Positions 25,623 through 33,237 are shown, counted from the first letter of the stretch. The stretch: DNA of 64,000 nt from Methylobacterium radiotolerans JCM 2831 (GCF_000019725.1 NC_010505.1:6013834-6077833), one strand, 5' to 3'. The notes: generated by a model from the letters alone, not told the origin. Numbers and translations: made by a program.

Positions 25623-26289
25623 CGTAGGCTCCCGTCAGGGATTCGGCACGTTGGCGGATGAGGCGAGCGGCGAGGCCCGTAGGCGCTGGCTGGACAGGGC
25701 GTCCGCGGTCCGGGCGCCGGCCGGTGGCTTCGCGGCGAGCCTGGAGGCGCCGCTCGACCCAGGTCGAGAAATCGGCCAGCTCGCGGCCGTCGGCCTCCTC
25801 GATCAGGCCGAGCACCACCACCGCCTCGTCGTGGGCGATGCCGAGCCAGTGGCCGATCAGGCCGCGGGCCGAGTGCTCGGACCGGCCGGTGTTGGCGCAG
25901 ATCAGCGCGATGCCCCGGGTCATCAGCTCCCGGCGGAAGCTTCGGGTCTCGTCGCCGTCGGCCGCGCCAGCGCCGCCAGCCTGCCCGACGTCGTCGGCCG
26001 ACCCGTCAGGGTCGGAACCGGGGGTTGGGGAGGGGTTAAGGGGTGGGGGTGGAGGTGCAGGAGGAGGGGGCGGACCATCCGGGGAGGGGACGGGGGGTAA
26101 CGTGCCGTCTGCGGTGTCACGTGACTTCACGTGACGCGTCCGGCCCTGGCGGACCCGGTCGGAGGTCCGGCGCTTCTCGATCGCCTCGACGGCGACCTGC
26201 GCGCGGGCGAGTTCCATCGCGACGCGCTGGAGCAGCTCGGGGTCGAGGCCGGCGCGGGCCAGATCGGCGATGAGGGTTGGATCGCTCAT
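25438..26289 (-). CDS. Phage replication-associated protein with YdaU-type C-terminal domain
   Basis: A 283-residue protein. Residues 1-55 form a helix and basic segment; residues 65-100 are a Pro-rich linker. Residues 115-185 (FRRELMTRGIALICANTGRS, ARGLIGHWLGIAHDEAVVVL, ADFSTWVERRL) match the domain found at the C-terminus of DUF1376/YdaU-type phage replication proteins. The DUF1376 part itself is absent. The last ~60 codons overlap the next gene by 185 bases in another frame, so the true end may be shortened by a frameshift. Confidence 0.6.
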   Translation of the reverse strand: MSDPTLIADLARAGLDPELLQRVAMELARAQVAVEAIEKRRTSDRVRQGRTRHVKSRDTADGTLPPVPSPDGPPPPPAPPPPPLNPSPTPGSDPDGSADDVGQAGGAGAADGDETRSFRRELMTRGIALICANTGRSEHSARGLIGHWLGIAHDEAVVVLGLIEEADGRELADFSTWVERRLQARREATGRRPDRGRPVQPAPTGLAARLIRQRAESLTGAYDVEPPAIDANDPDAGPSRGEGLGTAWQAGGASRPSDAVLRAAGQGGLDHRAAAALRARRAA

Positions 26290-26293
26290 CGGC

Positions 26294-26911
26294 CTACTCC
26301 GCCGCCATCGGCATGGGGCCGGGCTCGTGGTCGGCCTCGGTGTAGTCCTCCCAGGACATGCGGCTGAGTTGCGTCGGGCCGCGGTGGGAGAGGTCCCAGA
26401 CGAACCAGGCGTGGGCCATGTTCGAGGAAGCCTTCGGGCCTTCCCAGCCGTCGCGGTGCATCATCGGCAGGCGCTTGCGGAAGCAATACACCCGGGCCAG
26501 CGTGCCGGTGTCGAGGATGGAGCCGCGCGAGATGCTCTCGTAGAACGAGAACCGCAGCAGCATCATCACGCGCGGGCAGAGCCGCACCGCCTTCTCCACG
26601 AAGGCGCGGGCGTCCTTGTAGGGCGGGTTCGTGATGATGCAGTCGATGCCCTCGGGCGCCTCCTCGATCTTCAGGAAGTCGACGTCCGAAACCTGTCCCT
26701 TCCAGCCATAGTCGACCAGGTCGGTGGCCAGGACCTCGTGCCCGGCCGCATACAGCTCGCGCACGATGGCGCCAGGCCCGCAGGCCGGCTCCCAGATGCG
26801 CCGTGGCATCCACTCGATCGCCATGAGCGCGCGCACGGCCACGGCCGGCGTCTCGTAGAGGTCGTTCCCGCGCTCCGAGAGCGCGTGGGCCTTGTTCTCG
26901 CGGTGGCTCAC
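26294..26911 (-). CDS. Orphan DNA methyltransferase (NPPY type)
   Basis: A 205-residue protein starting at GTG 26911, chosen because GGAGGG lies six bases upstream and it overlaps the preceding stop. The SAM site is WEPACGPGAI (40-49) and the catalytic motif NPPY is at 95-98 (CIITNPPYKD). NPPY is typical of N6-adenine or N4-cytosine methylation. It starts VSHRENKAHALSERGNDLYE, and a Tyr-Glu-Thr-Pro motif near the start is shared with phage methyltransferases. No restriction enzyme is adjacent, so it probably protects phage DNA or acts in regulation. Confidence 0.82.
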   Translation of the reverse strand: MSHRENKAHALSERGNDLYETPAVAVRALMAIEWMPRRIWEPACGPGAIVRELYAAGHEVLATDLVDYGWKGQVSDVDFLKIEEAPEGIDCIITNPPYKDARAFVEKAVRLCPRVMMLLRFSFYESISRGSILDTGTLARVYCFRKRLPMMHRDGWEGPKASSNMAHAWFVWDLSHRGPTQLSRMSWEDYTEADHEPGPMPMAAE

Positions 26912-27108
26912 GCTGCAGCCCTCCGGCGGTAGGCCGGGACCATCCGCGCGAGCACCAGCATCACGCCGCGATCCAGGCGCGGCGCCAGCTCCGTCCCGTC
27001 CGGATGGAAGGAGCGCTCGCAGAGGCGCATGGATTCGGCCGCGTCGAGCGCGCCGCCATAGGTGCCGCGGAACAGCTCGCGGCCCGAGAAGATGAGCACC
27101 CATGTCAT
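26908..27108 (-). CDS. Small phage protein
   Basis: A 66-residue protein starts MTWVLIFSGRELFRGTYGGA. It has a short beta-hairpin and one helix (ALDAAESMRLCERSFHPDGT) followed by LAPRLDRGVM and a basic end. Start and stop each overlap the neighbouring genes by four bases, so it is translated in a chain with RusA and the methyltransferase. Function unknown. Confidence 0.62.
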   Translation of the reverse strand: MTWVLIFSGRELFRGTYGGALDAAESMRLCERSFHPDGTELAPRLDRGVMLVLARMVPAYRRRAAA

Positions 27109-27563
27109 GCCGCCGCCCTCACGGCTTGCGGCTCCAGCGCCGTGACCTGAATCACCAGCTCGGGCGTCTCGCCGTAGAACTTGCGGACAAGGCCATCGAC
27201 CACGGAGGCGTCGTCGGCCCAGACGACGTGGTTCAGCGCGTCGCTGACCTTGGCGATGTTGTCCCAGTCGGGCTTGGTCGTGGGCCGCAGGCGGCGCTCG
27301 ATGGCGTCCAGCCGCTTCCGCTTCGACCAGCTCGCCGGAATCGGCATGGTGGCGAAGATCCGGACCTCCAGCGGTCCGGTGAGAAGGGCGCGCCCGCGCA
27401 TGACGGCGCCGGCCGCGAGGCGCAGGGCGCTCTCGTAGGCTTCGGTCTTCTGGTCGGGATGGGAGTGGATGCGCGCCACGCCTCCCCGATGGACGAGCTG
27501 CGCGCGGTGCCGGCCCTTCCCGCGAGGGGCGCCGGGCAGGCGGATGATGAGGGTCTCGGACAC
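27105..27563 (-). CDS. rusA: RusA-family Holliday junction endonuclease
   Basis: A 152-residue protein with the RusA core: GKGRHRAQLV near the N-terminus, then KPDWDNIAKVSDALNHVVW, with Asp residues at 99, 101 and 108, and WADDASVVD. The conserved Asp triad coordinates magnesium for cutting Holliday junctions. Length matches the family. It probably resolves junctions made during phage recombination together with the ERF and YqaJ proteins encoded in the rightward early operon. Confidence 0.88.
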   Translation of the reverse strand: MSETLIIRLPGAPRGKGRHRAQLVHRGGVARIHSHPDQKTEAYESALRLAAGAVMRGRALLTGPLEVRIFATMPIPASWSKRKRLDAIERRLRPTTKPDWDNIAKVSDALNHVVWADDASVVDGLVRKFYGETPELVIQVTALEPQAVRAAA

Positions 27564-27578
27564 CGCGCGCCTCCAGGC

Positions 27579-28157
27579 TCAAGCGTCCGCGGGTTCGCGC
27601 GTGCGGCGCGACCGGGTCTCGCGGGCGGGCGGCTCCGGCAGGGGCGAGCGATCGGCTTCGCCCTCGGCGTGGCCCTCGTCGCCCTCACCGTCCTCATCGC
27701 CGTCCTCGGCCTCGTCGCCCTCGTCGATCGGCAGGTCGGGTTGATCCTTGTCCGCGACCGCATCGGCGCGCTGTCCGAAGAAGACGCTCGGCTCCGCCAG
27801 GACGAGGACCGCAGGCTTCGCGCCGTGCTCGGCCAGCTTGGTGATGTCGTCTACCGAGCCGGAGGCGCCGACCTCGAGCTTGAGGCCGTCCTTCACGGTC
27901 CACTTGCCGGTCGAGACCACCAGGTGGTCGAAGCCCTGGTGCGCCACGACCTTGATGGCCTCGCGCACGGTCTTCCCAGCGACCTCGTCACAGCGGCCGA
28001 TCATCAGCCGCTGCTCGTGCTCGGACATCTTGGTCCAGCACGGCATCTGCCGGCAGATGTTGTCGAGGATCCGGTCGCGGATATCGCCGCGCAAGGTCTC
28101 GATGCCGAGCTCTACATCGGCTTCGGCTTGCGCGACGGCGTCTGTTGTGGCTTCCAT
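27579..28157 (-). CDS. Conserved phage protein with acidic tail
   Basis: A 192-residue protein, start ATG 28157 (MEATTDAVAQAEADVELGIE). Residues 30-120 contain RDRILDNICRQMPCWTKMSE and VKDGLKLEVG, a pattern seen in phage proteins next to recombination genes. The last 55 residues are Asp/Glu-rich. An acidic tail could mimic DNA or bind a basic partner. It is 15 bases upstream of RusA. Confidence 0.65.
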   Translation of the reverse strand: MEATTDAVAQAEADVELGIETLRGDIRDRILDNICRQMPCWTKMSEHEQRLMIGRCDEVAGKTVREAIKVVAHQGFDHLVVSTGKWTVKDGLKLEVGASGSVDDITKLAEHGAKPAVLVLAEPSVFFGQRADAVADKDQPDLPIDEGDEAEDGDEDGEGDEGHAEGEADRSPLPEPPARETRSRRTREPADA

Positions 28158-28241
28158 TGCTCTCTCCATGGATGGGCACCACGCCCATTCTCTTCAGACC
28201 GCCCGGCACCCGCTCCCACAGCAGGCCGGGCGGTTCTCGTT

Positions 28242-28535
28242 TCAGGGGTGCGGGCGGTTGCCCGGCAGGCGCGTGTCGCGGCCGGCGTGGCGCGGCACAC
28301 GCGGCTCCTCGACGACGGGCGAGCGGTCACCGAGCGGCGCATGGAACTGCCGCTGCGCGGTCGCCGGCGACATCGCCACCAGCGCGTGCGCCATCGCCTC
28401 GGCCCAGCCGAGCAGAGCAATCAGGCCGTTCCGCAAGATCGCGTTCACGGCCGTCTCGGGGACGTGGGCCTCGATGCCCTCGCGCAGGGTCGAGAAGTGG
28501 CCGGGCAGGGTGGTGACGAAGGCGCCGTCGGACAT
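28242..28535 (-). CDS. Small phage protein
   Basis: A 97-residue protein (MSDGAFVTTLPGHFSTLREG at the start) with a helix (ETAVNAILRNGLIALLGWAE, AMAHALVAM) that could be membrane-associated or part of a helical bundle. It has a Pro/His-rich C-terminus. It lies between the Gp49-like gene and the acidic protein in the leftward operon. Family not recognised. Confidence 0.55.
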   Translation of the reverse strand: MSDGAFVTTLPGHFSTLREGIEAHVPETAVNAILRNGLIALLGWAEAMAHALVAMSPATAQRQFHAPLGDRSPVVEEPRVPRHAGRDTRLPGNRPHP

Positions 28536-28537
28536 CG

Positions 28538-29215
28538 TCAGGCCGCCCGGACCGGATCAGCCTCGGACGCCGCGAGTTGGTCGCGGAGCAGATAGCCTTC
28601 CAGCGGCCAGAGCTGCCGGAAGGCGTTGTCATAGGCGTAGCGCTCGCCGACCTGCTGGTCGTAGTTCTCAGGCGCGGCCGGCGCGCTGTGCCCCTCGACG
28701 AAGAAGCCGTTCCGCAGCGTGATGATGCAGATCGTGAGGTGCCGGACGCGAAAGTATTCGACGTCGGAGATCTTCGCCTTGATCGACGCTTCGGTGACGC
28801 GAGGCGCCGTCTTCGTCTCGACGATCGCCTGCGTCTCGCCGAGCGACAGCGCCGGCTCACCGCGGGCGTCGGCTTGCTGCGAGACGGGCGCATAGCCCGC
28901 CTCGAACACGCCGCGCGGCGAATGCGAGAGGTAGCCGTCGCTCTGTCCCGGGACCGGTGCGTACCGGACGAGGTAATCGCCCTCTTCCGGCGCCCCACGT
29001 GAGGCGAAGCCAGCCGGCAACTCGACGACAGCACCGCCCTTCAGCGCGATGCGACCCGAACCGTCCGACCGGAACTCGGCTGCCGCGATTGGGTAGGCCT
29101 CGACCTGCTTGTGCGAGACGTGCGTCGGCGAGAATGGCGGCAGGGGGCTGCCGACGACGACGCCCTGATCCGACGGCACCACGTCGCCGCCCAAGTCCTT
29201 CGGATCGCACCCCAT
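28538..29215 (-). CDS. Gp49-like phage protein
   Basis: A 225-residue protein. The C-terminal ~90 residues match the Gp49 family: PRVTEASIKAKISDVEYFRV, then LTICIITLRNGFFVEGHSAP and PENYDQQVGERYAYDNAFRQ, ending LEGYLLRDQL. The N-terminal half (MGCDPKDLGGDVVPSDQGVV) is unusual and ends in a beta-rich stretch. The Gp49 family is common in phage early or middle operons; its role is unknown. Confidence 0.78.
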   Translation of the reverse strand: MGCDPKDLGGDVVPSDQGVVVGSPLPPFSPTHVSHKQVEAYPIAAAEFRSDGSGRIALKGGAVVELPAGFASRGAPEEGDYLVRYAPVPGQSDGYLSHSPRGVFEAGYAPVSQQADARGEPALSLGETQAIVETKTAPRVTEASIKAKISDVEYFRVRHLTICIITLRNGFFVEGHSAPAAPENYDQQVGERYAYDNAFRQLWPLEGYLLRDQLAASEADPVRAA

Positions 29216-29218
29216 CGT

Positions 29219-29707
29219 TCACTCCTCCTCGTTCGCGGCCCGCCACAGCGGCAGGTCCGTCAGATCACCCGCACCCGACAGGCCCGGCACACGCGGGCGA
29301 GCATCCGGACGGACCAGTGCCGATGCGGCCGCCCGTCCTGGACGGCGCGGAGCTGCGCCCGCAGCCGGCGCTCCCCCAGGCGTGCGCGCAGCAGCCGGAC
29401 GGTCGGCGCGAAGAGCCGCATGGAGATCCTCCCGGAGCAGAGCGTTGGTGGCTTCTGCGGCGTCGGCCGCGGCCTCGATGTTCGAGCAGAGCCGCTCGTA
29501 GGCGGCCCGGATGTTGTGCAGGACGTGCCCGTCGAGGCCGGTGTCCTGGCGGCCCATGAACTTGCGCACCCAGGAGCCCGAGGCCCCGATCCGGCGACCG
29601 ACCGCGTCGTAGGCGGCCATCTTCGAGCCCATGCTCGACTGGGCGAGGCGGACGAGCGCCGACAGCTTCGGCAAGGTCTCGTCCCGAGCTTGGGATGCGG
29701 TCAGCAT
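29219..29707 (-). CDS. Phage helix-turn-helix-like protein
   Basis: A 162-residue protein, start ATG 29707 (MLTASQARDETLPKLSALVR). Residues 10-60 have a helix-turn-helix look (AAYDAVGRRIGASGSWVRKF), followed by a helix (NIRAAYERLCSNIEAAADAA). The C-terminal half is Ala/Pro/Arg-rich and of low complexity. A longer frame with ATG 29758 exists but its start lies inside a hairpin. It is probably a DNA-binding regulator of the leftward genes. Confidence 0.55.
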   Translation of the reverse strand: MLTASQARDETLPKLSALVRLAQSSMGSKMAAYDAVGRRIGASGSWVRKFMGRQDTGLDGHVLHNIRAAYERLCSNIEAAADAAEATNALLREDLHAALRADRPAAARTPGGAPAAGAAPRRPGRAAASALVRPDARPRVPGLSGAGDLTDLPLWRAANEEE

Positions 29708-30067
29708 TGCTCGGTTCCGGTCAGTCTTTGTCCCCACAGCGCCATTCCTTCGCGACATCTTGCGGATGTCGCAGAGGAGCGCAGCGAATGCGGGAGGTTG
29801 ACGGAGTACGCAGACACACGAGCGCGACCGCTGGCTTGGCGGCATGGACGGGCGCGCAGGTAGAGGGACGACCCGGCCGAGGGTCCGAGATTGCGATGGT
29901 CTCGGCCGGGTCGCTCGCTGGCGGGAGGCGTGAGCCTGCGACCGCTGCGATGGGGGGAAGCTGTGCACAGCCGCGCGGCAGCCAGTAAAGACGATGTCAT
30001 AGCCCGTGCGTTACAGTTCTCGCGGACGAGAACGGCGGACCCGGCGATGTGCTTGAGCACCGACATT
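29708..30067. other. Intergenic region in the leftward operon with two hairpins
   Basis: A 360-base gap without a convincing gene. It holds a hairpin GCGACATC-TTGCG-GATGTCGC (29752-29772) and a long inverted repeat (29869-29913). Sequence around 29980-30050 is AT-richer. It may carry a leftward promoter, an anti-termination or termination site, or an origin region; no such signal can be proved here. Confidence 0.45.
29869..29913. repeat. 13-base perfect inverted repeat with 19-base loop
   Basis: CGACCCGGCCGAG (29869-29881) and CTCGGCCGGGTCG (29901-29913) are perfect complements separated by 19 bases. No U-run follows on either strand, so it is not a standard terminator. Length and position in a non-coding gap suggest a protein-binding site or an origin element. 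Confidence 0.6.
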
Positions 30068-30574
30068 TCAGGCGCGCCTCCGAAGACGCGCCAGACCGCG
30101 GCCCATGCGCTCGCGAAGCGAGGCGGTGTTGTCCTGCCCGACAACGACAACCTCCGCGGGGCTGGGCGACCGGGCGGCAGCGACAGGCTCGACCGGAACG
30201 AAGCTGACGCCGCGGTCCATGGCATCGGCCATGCGCACCAGGTCGGCGAACCGGTCCCGGTGCGGGAGCAGCGCGAGCAGCTCGGCGTCCTGGGCTTCGG
30301 CCTGGAGGTGCTGCGCGGCGCGCTCCAGGTCGAGGGCCTGCTGCGCCATCTCGGCCGGCGCGCCGGTGTCCGGATGCTCGCCGCGCTCGACCTCGATGGC
30401 GAGACGCGACGCCAGGATCGCGAACGCGGCCGCAGCGCGGCGGCAGGTGCAGCTCAGGGCAAGTAGGTTCTTCGCGTCGGTCACGGTGGGCTCCAGGCAG
30501 GAGACCGCCACCGAGGCAGGCGCCTCGACGCTGGCGACGGCAGGGGCACGCGGCGAAAGGCGAGGGGCGGCCAT
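30068..30574 (-). CDS. Phage hypothetical protein with helical core
   Basis: A 168-residue protein starting MAAPRLSPRAPAVASVEAPA at ATG 30574, which overlaps the stop of the tiny membrane gene. Residues 40-110 form a helical bundle (LALSCTCRRAAAAFAILASR, AQQALDLERAAQHLQAEAQD) with a CxC pair. A final basic helix ends in RLRRRA. Possibly a DNA- or RNA-binding phage protein. No family recognised. Confidence 0.55.
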   Translation of the reverse strand: MAAPRLSPRAPAVASVEAPASVAVSCLEPTVTDAKNLLALSCTCRRAAAAFAILASRLAIEVERGEHPDTGAPAEMAQQALDLERAAQHLQAEAQDAELLALLPHRDRFADLVRMADAMDRGVSFVPVEPVAAARSPSPAEVVVVGQDNTASLRERMGRGLARLRRRA

Positions 30575-30726
30575 CACAGCACCGCCAGGGCGCGACAGCC
30601 GATCAGCAGGGCCGGCAGCACGGTGATCGCCGCGATGATCGGCCGGAAGCCGAGCAGGCCACCGGCGGCAACGCCGGCAGACGCCACGACCATCAGCTTG
30701 AGGAGGAAGACCAGTGCTGCGAGCAT
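30574..30726 (-). CDS. Tiny membrane protein
   Basis: A 50-residue protein, almost all hydrophobic (MLAALVFLLKLMVVASAGVA, then LLGFRPIIAAITVLPALLIG), with two membrane segments. It is linked to the next gene by stop-start overlap. It is too short to be a transporter; superinfection exclusion or a regulatory role in the membrane is possible. Confidence 0.55.
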   Translation of the reverse strand: MLAALVFLLKLMVVASAGVAAGGLLGFRPIIAAITVLPALLIGCRALAVL

Positions 30727-30831
30727 CAGCGGGCGCCCCGCTGCGGGGCCACCGGCGCGGGCCGGAGCGTCGCTTGGACGCCCGACCCGCGCGGCCTACC
30801 ATCGGAAGTGCGAAGACCGATGGAGCTCAAA

Positions 30832-31083
30832 ATGAACGAAGAGACCGTGGCCGTGCAGGCGGCCGAGACGATCGCCATCCGCAATGCGGTCGTCTTCATG
30901 ATGGCCATGCTCATGAAAGACACCCCTCCGGAAAGCCGAGATCCGGTGTTCGCGAAGTATCGCGAGGGGGTTCTGGTGAGTCTGGATTATTCGGGCCAGG
31001 ACGGTCCAGTGATGGAGTTGATCCGCAAGCATCTGCCGGATGCGGCCGACAGGATGATTGCAGACATCCGGCGAGTGATCTGA
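30832..31083 (+). CDS. Small plus-strand protein (moron)
   Basis: An 83-residue protein starting MNEETVAVQAAETIAIRNAV at ATG 30832 (GGAG lies nine bases upstream); two in-frame ATGs occur further upstream. It is helical with KDTPPESRDPVFAKYREGVL and ends MIADIRRVI. Opposite to its neighbours and with a mixed GC, it is a candidate moron. No family recognised. Confidence 0.55.
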   Translation: MNEETVAVQAAETIAIRNAVVFMMAMLMKDTPPESRDPVFAKYREGVLVSLDYSGQDGPVMELIRKHLPDAADRMIADIRRVI

Positions 31084-31152
31084 GGAAGCCGGCCGAGCCG
31101 GGCACGCCCGACTTGGCCAGTTCGACGATCTGATGGTCGCGGTCGGCGCCCA

Positions 31153-31395
31153 TCACGCGGCCGCTCCCTCGACGGAGGAAGCGGCCGCCGACGGATCGGC
31201 GGGCGCCGGATCGTTGGCGAAGTCGAGCGCACGAACCGCACCTTCGGTCACGCGCTCGATCAGGATCAGCTTGTCGAGGCTCGGCTTGCGCCGGCCGTTC
31301 ACATACCGCGTCACCGCCGCCTGGGTCGCGCCAATCATGGCGGCGAACTCGGTGTGGGTGAGCTCGTGCTGGCGAAGGTAGTCGGTGAGCCTCAT
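31153..31395 (-). CDS. Cro-like repressor
   Basis: An 80-residue protein starting MRLTDYLRQHELTHTEFAAM. Residues 5-60 are a lambda-repressor-type helix-turn-helix (EFAAMIGATQAAVTRYVNGR, KPSLDKLILIERVTEGAV). It is divergent from the cI-like gene and reads into the leftward operon, as Cro does. Its start is only about eight bases from the -10, so the message is likely leaderless. It should repress the cI promoter and its own through the ATACC operators. Confidence 0.82.
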   Translation of the reverse strand: MRLTDYLRQHELTHTEFAAMIGATQAAVTRYVNGRRKPSLDKLILIERVTEGAVRALDFANDPAPADPSAAASSVEGAAA

Positions 31396-31402
31396 ACCAA
31401 CG

Positions 31403-31431
31403 AACATACCGTTACGGTATATCGGCGACAA
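31403..31431 (-). promoter_or_regulatory. Leftward cro promoter with embedded operator
   Basis: On the minus strand TTGTCG (31426-31431) is followed after 17 bases by TATGTT (31403-31408). A palindrome ATACCGTTACGGTAT (31406-31420) overlaps the -10 and spacer. Half-sites ATACC also occur at 31440-31444 and GGTAT at 31487-31491, the latter covering the cI start codon. The same palindrome family recurs at 32839 and 32957, which fits one repressor controlling both directions. Confidence 0.75.
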
Positions 31432-31489
31432 GCCCCCTCATACCATTTTGTCCTTAGACGGCCTGGACAGCGCGAAATATCACTTTGGT

Positions 31490-32209
31490 ATGAGCGCGTT
31501 GAAGCAATTTCGGGAAAGGGCGCGGCTGACCCAGCAAGAGTTGGCGGACGCGGCGGGCACCTCGCAGCCGCAGATCCGCCGACTGGAGGCCGGCGAGCGC
31601 AAGCTTACGAAGGAATGGGCCGAGCGACTCGCCCCAGCTCTCGGCATCAACGCGGAGACCTTGCTCTTCCCGCCCGCAAACCTGAACGAGCCGGAAGGTG
31701 ACGACGGGCCTGGCTGGACGATCGACGGGGAAGCCGGCCTGGACGTGCCGGGCGAAGTCGCGGCCGGCCGATTCCTCACCGTCGATACTGCAGTCGACGA
31801 GACGATCTACGAGCGCGCCCCGGTGGTGCCGGACTCACGTTATCCGCGGAAGGCTCAGTACGGCCTCGTCGTGCGTGGCACCTCGATCAATCAGATAGCG
31901 ATCGACGGCGACATCCTGCACTGCGTCGATATAGGGATCAGCGGGCACCAGCCGCAGAACGGTGACCTCGTGATCGTCGAGCAGATCCAGTTCGGCGGCC
32001 ACCTGCGGGAACGCACCGCGAAGGTCTACCGCGTGGCCGAGGGCGGCTCGGTTGAGCTGCACCCCGATAGCGACGATCCTCGCTGGCAAGAGCCGATCCA
32101 TGTCCCTCGGCGCGAGCTGGAGTGGAAGCCGCGCGAGGACCTTCAGGTCGCAGTTCGAGCCTTCGTCATCGGCACATATCGGCCGATGCAGAAGCTCCTC
32201 CGACGCTGA
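31490..32209 (+). CDS. CI-like repressor with S24 peptidase-type domain
   Basis: A 239-residue protein starting MSALKQFRERARLTQQELAD. Residues 3-58 are an XRE helix-turn-helix (LTQQELADAAGTSQPQIRRL). Residues 95-225 form a LexA/CI-type peptidase fold: VAAGRF (possible Ala-Gly cleavage site), YGLVVRGTSINQIAIDGDIL with the likely catalytic Ser, and RTAKVYRVAEGG with the likely Lys. This is the expected design for DNA-damage-inducible self-cleavage, so the prophage may be SOS-inducible. Start chosen at ATG 31490 to place the helix-turn-helix at the N-terminus. Confidence 0.85.
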   Translation: MSALKQFRERARLTQQELADAAGTSQPQIRRLEAGERKLTKEWAERLAPALGINAETLLFPPANLNEPEGDDGPGWTIDGEAGLDVPGEVAAGRFLTVDTAVDETIYERAPVVPDSRYPRKAQYGLVVRGTSINQIAIDGDILHCVDIGISGHQPQNGDLVIVEQIQFGGHLRERTAKVYRVAEGGSVELHPDSDDPRWQEPIHVPRRELEWKPREDLQVAVRAFVIGTYRPMQKLLRR

Positions 32210-32211
32210 GG

Positions 32212-32478
32212 TCAGAAGGGAAGGCTCTCTTCCAGCCCTGGCGGCAGTCGGCCGAAGGCGGCGAGAGTCGTCGGCTCCGATCCGTCGTCGTATTCCGGAT
32301 CCACGACCGTGCGCGTGAAGGCGGCCGCCCCAGCGGCTCGGCCGCTCTGGACCTTCTGCTCGGCAATGCGGCACGCGTCGGCAGGATCTCTGCAACTGAC
32401 GAGATTTCCCGCCACGAGCTTGCCCTTCACCAACACGAAGAGTTGCACGCTGTGAGCGACGATGGGCTTGAGGGCCAT
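32212..32478 (-). CDS. Small phage protein, LPF-type paralogue 1
   Basis: An 88-residue protein starting at ATG 32478 (MALKPIVAHSVQLFVLVKGK) and ending GRLPPGLEESLPF. It shares layout with the gene at 32513-32779: an HSVQ strand, an Ala-rich helix with AEQKVQSGRAAGAAAF, and the final motif with LPF. Its stop lies two bases beyond the convergent cI stop. Function unknown. Confidence 0.62.
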   Translation of the reverse strand: MALKPIVAHSVQLFVLVKGKLVAGNLVSCRDPADACRIAEQKVQSGRAAGAAAFTRTVVDPEYDDGSEPTTLAAFGRLPPGLEESLPF

Positions 32479-32512
32479 GAAGTGCTCTCCTCTGTCGGAA
32501 TGGATTGGTAAT

Positions 32513-32779
32513 TCAGAACGGAAGTATGTCCTTGGCTTCTGGTGGAACATCGCCGAACTCAGCGATGGTAATTGGGCCGTCTTGAACTCCGAACTCTCCA
32601 GATAAGCGCCGCGAAAACGCCGCTGCTCCTGTGGACTCGCCCCGCGCTACGCAACGCTCCGCCAATCGCCGAGCCTCGTCCGCTGTGCTGCATTCGGTGA
32701 GACGTCCCCGAGACCACTGCCCCGAGCCGGCATCCTGAAAGCGTTGAACGGCGAACTGCACGCTATGGCCCATGGTCAC
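32513..32779 (-). CDS. Small phage protein, LPF-type paralogue 2
   Basis: An 88-residue protein (MTMGHSVQFAVQRFQDAGSG at the start) ending FGDVPPEAKDILPF, paralogous to the gene downstream. Shared features are HSVQ, the helix with LAERCVARGESTGAAAFSR and the terminal LPF. It lies 60 bases left of an ATACC operator (32839), so it may be under repressor control. The two tandem copies suggest duplication within the phage. Confidence 0.62.
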   Translation of the reverse strand: MTMGHSVQFAVQRFQDAGSGQWSRGRLTECSTADEARRLAERCVARGESTGAAAFSRRLSGEFGVQDGPITIAEFGDVPPEAKDILPF

Positions 32780-32838
32780 TCCTCTGCACGACCATTACTG
32801 AAGGTTGGCACGGGATGAGAACATAAAGCGAACAGAAA

Positions 32839-32853
32839 ATACCGCTACGGTTT
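32839..32853. promoter_or_regulatory. Candidate repressor operator
   Basis: ATACCGCTACGGTTT is an imperfect copy of the ATACCGTTACGGTAT palindrome found at the cro promoter. It lies between the leftward LPF-type genes and the rightward early promoter. It probably serves repressor binding; no clear -35/-10 pair was found on the minus strand here. Confidence 0.55.
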
Positions 32854-32946
32854 GAGCCTGTGGACTAGTGTGGATAGGCGCTCTGTTTCCGCTGCCAATC
32901 GGCAGGGCCACAATGCCCCCGCCACGCAAATTATGCCGAACTGGTA

Positions 32947-32974
32947 TTGACTGAACATACCAGAACGGTATATT
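32947..32974 (+). promoter_or_regulatory. Rightward early promoter with embedded operator
   Basis: TTGACT (32947-32952), a 16-base spacer and TATATT (32969-32974) form a strong promoter reading into the rightward early operon. The operator ATACCAGAACGGTAT (32957-32971) lies across the spacer and the -10, so a bound CI-like repressor would block RNA polymerase. The first gene follows at 33013. Confidence 0.75.
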
Positions 32975-33012
32975 TGCTCCATTGCCGCTCACCGAGCCGA
33001 TGGAGCCGTACG

Positions 33013-33237
33013 GTGTCCAACACCTCCACCCACATCGCCGACGTCATCGCCCGCATCGCGGCCGGTGAAGCGCCCGCCGCCATCGCTGCCCACGTCCTGG
33101 CGCAGCCGGCCCGCGTGATGATCGCGCTCTCCCACGAGATCGAGGACCGCGCCTTCGACGGCACGCCCTTCGCCGCGGTCTTCGACATCCTCTGCAACGG
33201 CGAGGCGTCCGACGCCCTCCTGCAGGACGCCGCGTGA
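33013..33237 (+). CDS. First gene of the rightward early operon, small helical protein
   Basis: A 74-residue protein starting at GTG 33013 with GGAG seven bases upstream; a longer frame from 32947 would begin inside the promoter. It starts VSNTSTHIADVIARIAAGEA and continues with a helix (AAIAAHVLAQPARVMIALSH). Family not recognised. As the first early gene it could be an anti-terminator or host-takeover protein. Confidence 0.55.
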   Translation: MSNTSTHIADVIARIAAGEAPAAIAAHVLAQPARVMIALSHEIEDRAFDGTPFAAVFDILCNGEASDALLQDAA

